5,555 nt of DNA from DYRB01 sp041307765 (GTDB lineage Bacteria > Pseudomonadota > Gammaproteobacteria > Chromatiales > Chromatiaceae): the NCBI GenBank assembly GCA_041307765.1, contig JBFZCW010000141.1:1-5555 (forward strand). Reading direction: 5' to 3'. How positions within the stretch are numbered: the first letter of the stretch is position 1; the number at the start of each line of letters is the position of its first letter. A program made the position numbers and the translations under genes. The notes under the pieces are model-generated. The model was not told where the DNA came from, ran no database searches, and was given only the letters and a program-made list of their open reading frames with translations. Below, one piece after another: positions 1 to 4,318 of this stretch.

Positions 1-253
1 CGAGGCCCAGAGACTTGACCCGCTCGGCGACCTTCTTGCTGGTACCGCCAGGCTTGGCGATCCCGGCCAGGTCGCCCTTGACGTCGGCCAGGAAGACCGG
101 GACCCCAATGCGGCTGAAGGATTCCGCCAGCCGTTGCAGCGTGACCGTCTTTCCCGTGCCCGTGGCCCCTGCGACCAGGCCATGGCGGTTGGCCATGTTG
201 GGGAGGATGTAGACGGGGACCTGGCCCTTGCCGATCAGGATGGGGTCGGACAT
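1..253 (-). CDS. yjgR: YjgR/DUF853 HerA-like ATPase, N-terminal 84 residues (partial)
   Basis: This is the first 84 codons of a leftward gene whose 3' end is outside the window. A Walker A loop, GATGTGKT, is visible at residues 29-36. It is preceded by the family's PxMANRHGLV segment (18-27) and followed by the FLADVKGDL strand (54-62). This order closely matches the E. coli YjgR N-terminus as I remember it, a DUF853 protein of about 500 residues related to the HerA/FtsK class of P-loop ATPases. The cellular role of the family is not established; DNA translocase or helicase activity is inferred from the fold. The ATG at 251-253 is preceded by AGGAG (262-266, minus strand) with 8 bases between, which supports this start. 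The gene is divergent from the rhodanese gene. Walker B and C-terminal parts cannot be checked here. Confidence 0.9.
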   Translation of the reverse strand, partial: MSDPILIGKGQVPVYILPNMANRHGLVAGATGTGKTVTLQRLAESFSRIGVPVFLADVKGDLAGIAKPGGTSKKVAERVKSLGL

Positions 254-413
254 GGTGTGAACTCCTGCGCCTCGGTGTTGATAGGGGGCGGGATTGAGCT
301 GGGGCGGGAGTATTGCCGGGGCGCGGGTCGAGGGCAAGGGGCGAGCGGTGCGGACAGACCCAGTCATCGCCTATGGAATACGGCGCTCGCTGCCTCCATC
401 TGCCGGGCGTCAT

Positions 414-433
414 GGCGGTCGCGACCGACCGCC
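414..433 (+). promoter_or_regulatory. Perfect 8-bp GC hairpin upstream of the rhodanese gene
   Basis: GGCGGTCG (414-421) is followed by a 4-base spacer and its exact reverse complement CGACCGCC (426-433). The overlapping bases 417-426, GGTCGCGACC, are also a perfect 10-bp palindrome. The structure ends 27 bases before the rhodanese ATG and 12 bases before its probable ribosome binding site. It could be a 5' leader hairpin or a dyad operator in the spacer between divergent genes. No T-run follows, so a terminator is unlikely. The symmetry is seen directly; a function is inference only. Confidence 0.4.
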
Positions 434-460
434 GAGCAACGTCATAGAGGTCAAGCTCAG

Positions 461-919
461 ATGCGCCACCCGACCGCCCGACTGCCAGCTGCAGCCCTCG
501 CTGCCCTGTTCCTGCTGACCGCCTGCTCGTCCGCCTCCTCGTCCAGGGCCCAGCCCGAGCTGGCAGCCGCGGAGGCCCACCAGCAGACCGCCGCCGGGTC
601 TCTAACCCTGATCGACATCCGCACCCCGGGGGAATGGCGGCAGACCGGCGTGCCCCAAGGGGCCAAGCGCATCGACATGCGCCAGCCCGGAGGCCCCACG
701 GCCTTCGTTGCGGCCGTGGAGCAGGCCGTCGGCGGCGACAAGGATGCCCCGGTGGCCCTGATCTGCCGCACCGGCAACCGCAGCGGCGTGATGCAGGGAG
801 CGCTCAGGGAGGCCGGGTTCACCCAGGTCTACAACGTCCGCGAGGGGATGGCCGGGAGCGGGGCTGGCCCCGGCTGGGTGCGGCGCGGCTTGCCGGTGCA
901 GCCCTGCCCGACCTGTTGA
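461..919 (+). CDS. Rhodanese-domain lipoprotein
   Basis: A 152-residue exported protein with a single rhodanese domain. The N-terminus has an Arg-containing n-region, a hydrophobic stretch at residues 10-19 and a lipobox LTAC ending at Cys22. The mature protein would therefore be lipid-anchored in the periplasm; Ser23 at +2 suggests the outer membrane by the usual sorting rule. A low-complexity linker (23-45) leads into the domain, where D52, R54 and E58 form the usual DxRxxxE element. The active-site loop CRTGNR has its catalytic Cys at 102, so sulfurtransferase chemistry through a Cys-persulfide is plausible. The sulfur donor and acceptor are unknown. The protein ends in CPTC (149-152), a second possible redox or metal site. 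The ATG at 461 was chosen because the signal peptide begins there and AGAGG (446-450) lies 10 bases upstream; an in-frame extension to 134 has no such support. The gene converges on the TerB-like gene. Confidence 0.88.
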   Translation: MRHPTARLPAAALAALFLLTACSSASSSRAQPELAAAEAHQQTAAGSLTLIDIRTPGEWRQTGVPQGAKRIDMRQPGGPTAFVAAVEQAVGGDKDAPVALICRTGNRSGVMQGALREAGFTQVYNVREGMAGSGAGPGWVRRGLPVQPCPTC

Positions 920-974
920 CCACCCGTAGATAGGGCCTCGGCCCGACCGCTGCGGCGACAGGGTCCCCGGCGGC

Positions 975-1388
975 CTAGCCCAGGTCCTCCAGGGCCAGAC
1001 CCCAGTGGTCCAACATCTGCCGGACGACCTTCAGTTCCGCGTCAGCGAACCAGCCGTCCGAGCGCGCGACCACCAACAGGGTCTGGGCCAACAGCCGGCG
1101 GTGGGCCAAGTCGGTCACCGGGGCCAGGATCGCCTCGACCCATTCCGCGTCCGCGAGCGCAACCGTGCGCCGCGTCCCTGCGTGCTGTATGAGGTCGTCG
1201 CAATAGCTATCGAAGACCCGGGCAAAGGTCTCGCGGTCCCCGCCCACGGCGGCCAGGACGCCGAGGCGCTGGCAGATCTCCAACTCGGCGTCTGCTACCT
1301 CCCCGTCGCTCACGATGAACATGGCGATGACCCGCAGCAGGGCCTCTGGGCTGTTGTCCGGATAGGCGGTGAGTTGTGGTCTGGTCAC
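975..1388 (-). CDS. TerB-like (tellurite-resistance fold) protein
   Basis: A 137-residue, probably cytoplasmic, mostly helical protein with no signal peptide or membrane segment. Its signature is a repeated acidic motif: SDGEVADAEL (residues 27-36) and SDGWFADAEL (110-119). Each sits between hydrophobic helices, the typical arrangement of the TerB/DjlA-type fold (D-G near a helix start, Glu further on). TerB proteins are linked to tellurite and stress responses and metal binding, but many stand-alone members have no assigned role, and no other ter gene is nearby. The reading frame is open further upstream, but homology-like sequence begins at the GTG at 1386-1388, which has AGGAG (1398-1402, minus strand) 9 bases upstream, so I place the start there. 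The stop is TAG at 975-977. The family assignment is good; the function is not known. Confidence 0.8.
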   Translation of the reverse strand: MTRPQLTAYPDNSPEALLRVIAMFIVSDGEVADAELEICQRLGVLAAVGGDRETFARVFDSYCDDLIQHAGTRRTVALADAEWVEAILAPVTDLAHRRLLAQTLLVVARSDGWFADAELKVVRQMLDHWGLALEDLG

Positions 1389-1397
1389 GCGAGGGTG

Positions 1398-1402
1398 CTC
1401 CT
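1398..1402 (-). promoter_or_regulatory. Ribosome binding site deciding the GTG start of the TerB-like gene
   Basis: On the minus strand this reads AGGAG, 9 bases before GTG at 1386-1388. No ATG in the frame sits at a comparable distance from a Shine-Dalgarno sequence. It fixes the protein at 137 residues rather than the much longer open frame that runs through the intergenic spacer. Confidence 0.7.
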
Positions 1403-1422
1403 GTTCCGTGAAATGACGACTG

Positions 1423-1445
1423 GCCCCGAACGAGGTCGAAGGGGC
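1423..1445. repeat. Possible REP-like intergenic palindrome
   Basis: GCCCC (1423-1427) and GGGGC (1441-1445) flank a 13-base core. Read on the minus strand, the core and arms resemble the CCCTTCGAC...CTC...GGG type of short interspersed palindrome that is common between genes in many proteobacterial genomes. It lies in the 180-base spacer between the divergent TerB-like and membrane-protein genes. Only one copy is visible here, so the repeat nature rests on resemblance and has not been demonstrated. The rest of this spacer shows nothing I can call. Confidence 0.3.
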
Positions 1446-1568
1446 ATCTTGGCGAGAATGGGTCCGACGCTGGCACCCAAGGGGGAAATGTAATCCAATG
1501 TGGCTACCGAGCGGCGAGGCCGCCCGTTTGACACGCACCTTTGATGCCCGCTTCGGACGCCCGCCGCC

Positions 1569-2138
1569 ATGCAGTTTGACATCGACCCCACCACCCGTCG
1601 CCAGGGCCGAGCCCCTCACGAGTTGGCCATGGTCAATCTGCTCGTCTTCAATCTCCTGTTCTGCATGGGGGTGCTCGCCGGCACCATGGCCCAAAAGGGG
1701 TCGGCGCTTGCACATTACAAGGTCTGGACCATCGCCGTCCCCCTGTGCCTGTCGCTCGCGGTCATCGCCTATAGCTTCTGGCGGGCCGCTCAGACCAGAG
1801 CCAGTGGCCCCTGGTTCGCTGCGGCCCATTGGTCGCTAGCCGCTGGCCGCTATCGCATCCTGCTAGTCGCTTACCTGGTTGGCGCAGCCCTGGTGGGGCT
1901 GGGCTGGCTGCTCTCGCTGTCCAACCCCAAGCTCCAAGAGTTGATGTTCGTCGCCCTGGTGCGGGTTGCGGTGGCACCCATGCTGATCTCTGTGATGGTG
2001 CTGGCTGTACTCGAATCCAGCGGCCTGGCCCAGGCAGGCAACGGGGAGGTACCGGACGGGATTGTTCAGCGCATGCCGCCTCCCGCGGACCTGGTAGCGA
2101 GGACGCCTGCCGATGCTCCAGCCGCGGGCGGGGCCTGA
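1569..2138 (+). CDS. Uncharacterised four-helix inner-membrane protein
   Basis: I do not recognise this 189-residue protein. It has a short polar N-terminus (1-20: FDIDPTTRRQ, acidic then basic) and four predicted membrane segments at about residues 22-40, 52-71, 96-117 and 125-148. A 40-residue Pro/Ala-rich, probably soluble tail follows (150-189). With an even number of helices, both ends should be on the same side, probably cytoplasmic given the RR at 10-11. No catalytic or metal-binding motif stands out. The ATG at 1569 has no strong Shine-Dalgarno sequence; a second ATG at 1629 (residue 21, at the edge of helix 1) is an alternative. The TGA stop is immediately followed by the ATG of pcm with no base between, which indicates one operon and probable translational coupling. 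It is not obviously AprM or QmoC. Confidence 0.75.
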   Translation: MQFDIDPTTRRQGRAPHELAMVNLLVFNLLFCMGVLAGTMAQKGSALAHYKVWTIAVPLCLSLAVIAYSFWRAAQTRASGPWFAAAHWSLAAGRYRILLVAYLVGAALVGLGWLLSLSNPKLQELMFVALVRVAVAPMLISVMVLAVLESSGLAQAGNGEVPDGIVQRMPPPADLVARTPADAPAAGGA

Positions 2139-2828
2139 ATGACAGGTATCGACAAGCTGCTGCGGGACATCGCAACCGAGGTCCACTACACGCGGGACCT
2201 GATCGGCCGGAACGCTTTTGACCCGCGGGTCATGGCGGCCATGGCCGAGGTGCCGCGGGATGCCTTCGTCCCCGCCGACGAGCAGCAGTACGCCTTCGCC
2301 AACGGCCCCCTGCCCATCGGCTGGGGCCAGACCATCTCCCAGCCCTACATCGTCGCCCTGATGACGGACCTGCTCGGTTGCGGCCCCCAGGCGCGGGTGC
2401 TGGAGGTCGGGACCGGGAGCGGCTACCAGGCGGCGGTCCTGTCGCGGGTGGTGCGGCAGGTCTACTCGGTAGAGATCATCCCAGGCCTGGCCGAGGCGGC
2501 GGCTCGCCGCCTGGCAGCGTTGGGCTACACCAACATTGAGACCCGCCTAGGCGACGGCTACCTCGGTTGGCCAGAGCAGGCGCCCTTCGACGGCATCCTG
2601 GTCACTGCCGCCGCCCCACGGAGACCTCAACCCCTGGTGGAGCAGCTCGGACCAAAGGCCCGCCTGGTCATCCCCGTAGGTGAGCCCCACGGCCGCCAGG
2701 AGCTGGTGGTGGTCGAAAAGGGCGCCGACGGGGCCGTGCAGACCCAACCCATCCTGCCGGTTGCGTTCGTGCCCCTGACCCGGAGCGCCACCCGCTCGCC
2801 CCCCTGGGGCTCCGACGGGGACGCATAA
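2139..2828 (+). CDS. pcm: Protein-L-isoaspartate O-methyltransferase
   Basis: This enzyme transfers a methyl group from S-adenosylmethionine to L-isoaspartyl residues in aged proteins and so starts their repair; it is cytoplasmic. The 229-residue product carries the family features in order: VPRDAFVP (38-45), PIGWGQTISQPYIVALM (59-75) with the conserved Ser67 region, and the SAM-binding motif I VLEVGTGSGYQAA (87-99). Next come acidic E112 after the second strand, GDG (138-140) with GW, and PFDGILVTAA (149-158), followed by LVIPVG. It is slightly longer than the roughly 208-residue E. coli enzyme, mainly through a polar tail after FVPLT. Its start touches the stop of the membrane-protein gene, so it is probably co-transcribed and coupled. 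The surE, nlpD and rpoS neighbours common in enterics are not seen on either side. Confidence 0.95.
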   Translation: MTGIDKLLRDIATEVHYTRDLIGRNAFDPRVMAAMAEVPRDAFVPADEQQYAFANGPLPIGWGQTISQPYIVALMTDLLGCGPQARVLEVGTGSGYQAAVLSRVVRQVYSVEIIPGLAEAAARRLAALGYTNIETRLGDGYLGWPEQAPFDGILVTAAAPRRPQPLVEQLGPKARLVIPVGEPHGRQELVVVEKGADGAVQTQPILPVAFVPLTRSATRSPPWGSDGDA

Positions 2829-2927
2829 CGGCCATCTATCCGAAGATTGAAAAATACGATGCTTTTCCCGCGCATGGGGAGTGGCGGCCGGGCTTCAAGG
2901 CAGGTATCTTAACGAGTTCTGATATGC

Positions 2928-2945
2928 GGGCCGCCCTCGCGGCCC
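2928..2945 (+). terminator. GC hairpin between pcm and qmoA, possible weak terminator
   Basis: GGGCCGC (2928-2934), a CCTC loop and GCGGCCC (2939-2945) form a perfect 7-bp all-GC stem about 100 bases after the pcm stop and 82 bases before the qmoA start. What follows is C-rich with only two T residues, so it is not a classic intrinsic terminator. It could be a Rho-assisted or processing structure, or part of the qmoA leader. The 199-base pcm-qmoA spacer is the largest clean break on this strand, which suggests that qmoA has its own promoter, but I see no convincing -35/-10 pair. Confidence 0.35.
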
Positions 2946-2968
2946 CTTCCAACCGGCAGCCTGGCGCG

Positions 2969-3039
2969 AAGTCTCTGATAAGTCCGGGTTTTTGCCAAGT
3001 CCATTCCGCGAAGTCGGAGGAAAGTCCATGACGGAAGTC
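2969..3039 (+). repeat. Cluster of six AAGTC pentamers across the qmoA start
   Basis: AAGTC occurs at 2969, 2980, 2997, 3011, 3022 and 3035, all on the plus strand, with steps of 11, 17, 14, 11 and 13 bases. Longer repeats lie within the cluster: CGCGAAGTC at 2965-2973 and 3007-3015, and AAGTCCAT at 2997-3004 and 3022-3029, the latter copy running into the ATG. In the rest of the window I noticed only about four forward copies. The cluster covers the region where a promoter, operator or leader for qmoAB should lie. It could be a direct-repeat regulator site or residue of small tandem duplications. Confidence 0.45.
3016..3020 (+). promoter_or_regulatory. Ribosome binding site of qmoA
   Basis: GGAGG, 7 bases before the ATG at 3028, is a near-ideal Shine-Dalgarno site. 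It decides the start in favour of 3028 over an in-frame TTG at 2992, whose extra 12 codons would overlap the binding site and add no family sequence. Confidence 0.85.
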
Positions 3040-4314
3040 GTCGCAACCAACGAGACCATCCTGGTGGTCGGTGGTGGCATCAGCGGCATGACCGCTGCGC
3101 TCGAGGCCGCCGAGACCGGGAAGCGGGTGGTCCTGGTTGAGAAACGCCCCTACGTAGGTGGGCGCGTCTCCCAGCTCTACAAGTACTTCCCCAAGCTCTG
3201 TTTCCCCACCTGCGGACTGGAGATCAACCAGCGCCGTGGTCGGATGAACCCCAACCTAACCATCCTGACCATGGCCGAGGTGACGGGGCTCAAGGGCGAG
3301 AAGGGCAACTACACCGCGACGGTCAAGCTCTCCCCGCGCTACGTCAACGACAACTGCACGTCCTGTGGCGACTGCGCAAAGGCCGTCGAGGCCGAGTTCG
3401 ACGACGAGTACAACTACGGCCTGTCGAAGCGCAAGGGTGCCTACCTCCCCTACCGCATGGCCCAGCCCGCCCGTTATGTCCTCGACCCGGCTATCATCGA
3501 CACCCCGGATGCGGACAAGGCCAAGGCCGCCTGCAAGTACAACGCCATTGATCTCGACATGCAGGAGGAGACCATCGACTTCCCCTGCGGCGCCGTGATC
3601 TGGGCCACCGGCTGGCGCCCCTACGACGCGGCCAAGATCCAACCCTACGGCTACGACCGCATCAAGAACGTTATCACCAGCGTCGAGTTCGAGCGCATGG
3701 CGGACCCGAGCGGGCCCACCGGCGGCAAGCTGGTGCGTCCCTCCGACGGCAAGGAGGCGAAGAGCGTCGCCTTCATCCAGTGTGCCGGGTCGCGCGACCG
3801 CAACCACCTGCTGCACTGCTCGCGTATCTGCTGCATGGCCTCGCTGAAGCAAGCGACCTATGTGAGCGACGCCTTCGCCGAGTCCGCGGACATCAGCGTC
3901 TACTACATCGATCTGCGCGCCATCGACCGCTTCGAAGACTTCTACAACAAGGTCCGGGCCATCCCGCAGCTCAAGTTCATCAAGTCCAAGCCGGCCTCCA
4001 TCGTCGAGAACAGGGCTAATGGCAACCCGGTGGTCCACGGCGTGGACACCGAGGGCTACAAGCGTTTCGCCAACGAGCACGACCTGGTGGTGCTCGCCAT
4101 CGGCATGGAGCCCAGCGTCGATGCGACCAGCTTCCCGGTGGACATCGTCCTGAACCGCGAGGGCTTCATCGAGGCCGCCCCCGAAAACGGTGGCGTCTTC
4201 GCCGCCGGCTGCTCCTCCGACGCCCTGGACGTGAACCGGGCGGTACAGCACGCCACGGGCGCGGCACTGCGCGCCATCCAGGTTGTCAACAGCGTCGCCA
4301 GAGTGGAGGGTTAA
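3028..4314 (+). CDS. qmoA: QmoA, HdrA-like flavoprotein of the Qmo complex
   Basis: A 428-residue FAD protein, a subunit of the quinone-interacting membrane-bound oxidoreductase. In the known system Qmo passes electrons between APS reductase and the quinone pool from the cytoplasmic face of the membrane. Visible features: the dinucleotide fold ILVVGGGISGMTAAL (11-25) with E38 ending the second strand; GGRVSQLYKYFPKLCFPTCG (44-63), a QmoA hallmark, with Cys58 and Cys62; a reduced ferredoxin-like insert with Cys110, 113, 116 and 169; the ATG strand VIWATGW (190-196); the HdrA/Qmo motif QCAGSRDRN (251-259) with CSRICCM (264-270); and the second FAD motif GGVFAAGC (388-395). The length fits QmoA (just over 400). 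It is followed after 4 bases by qmoB, whose ribosome binding site lies inside its last codons. No aprBA precedes it. Distinction from generic HdrA rests on the short length and the PKLCFPTCG segment. Confidence 0.93.
   Translation: MTEVVATNETILVVGGGISGMTAALEAAETGKRVVLVEKRPYVGGRVSQLYKYFPKLCFPTCGLEINQRRGRMNPNLTILTMAEVTGLKGEKGNYTATVKLSPRYVNDNCTSCGDCAKAVEAEFDDEYNYGLSKRKGAYLPYRMAQPARYVLDPAIIDTPDADKAKAACKYNAIDLDMQEETIDFPCGAVIWATGWRPYDAAKIQPYGYDRIKNVITSVEFERMADPSGPTGGKLVRPSDGKEAKSVAFIQCAGSRDRNHLLHCSRICCMASLKQATYVSDAFAESADISVYYIDLRAIDRFEDFYNKVRAIPQLKFIKSKPASIVENRANGNPVVHGVDTEGYKRFANEHDLVVLAIGMEPSVDATSFPVDIVLNREGFIEAAPENGGVFAAGCSSDALDVNRAVQHATGAALRAIQVVNSVARVEG
4305..4310 (+). promoter_or_regulatory. 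Ribosome binding site of qmoB, inside the end of qmoA
   Basis: GGAGGG lies 8 bases before GTG at 4319-4321 and overlaps the final codons of qmoA. It supports the GTG as the qmoB start. It also implies tight translational coupling: ribosomes finishing qmoA at 4314 uncover the site. Confidence 0.85.
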
Positions 4315-4318
4315 CACC

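Noticed and set aside
134..460. In-frame upstream extension of the rhodanese protein
   Set aside because: It overlaps the divergent yjgR coding region, shows no domain sequence and would bury the signal peptide; the ATG at 461 fits a lipoprotein start.
920..974. Bidirectional terminator between the convergent rhodanese and TerB-like genes
   Set aside because: Only short stems of 4-5 bp with very small loops (for example GGGCC/GGCCC around 933-944) and no T- or A-run on either side.
1471..1486. Sigma-54-like TGGCAC near 1471
   Set aside because: The required GC at the -12 position is missing; bases there are GG.
1528..1556. Perfect -35 hexamer TTGACA before the membrane-protein gene
   Set aside because: No acceptable -10 element lies 16-18 bases downstream (the place reads CTTCGG), so I do not call a sigma-70 promoter.
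1389..1829. Upstream extension of the TerB-like frame through the spacer
   Set aside because: It crosses the intergenic spacer and runs antisense to the membrane-protein gene; GTG at 1388 has a proper ribosome binding site and starts the family-like sequence.
2848..2876. TTGAAA as a -35 element for qmoA
   Set aside because: The sequence at the matching -10 distance is CGCATG, which does not resemble TATAAT; other spacings are no better.
3256..4317. Long minus-strand open frame (353 codons) opposite qmoA
   Set aside because: Its protein is a low-complexity Gly/Val/Asp/His string with no family features, as expected opposite a GC-rich gene; qmoA on the plus strand has clear motifs.
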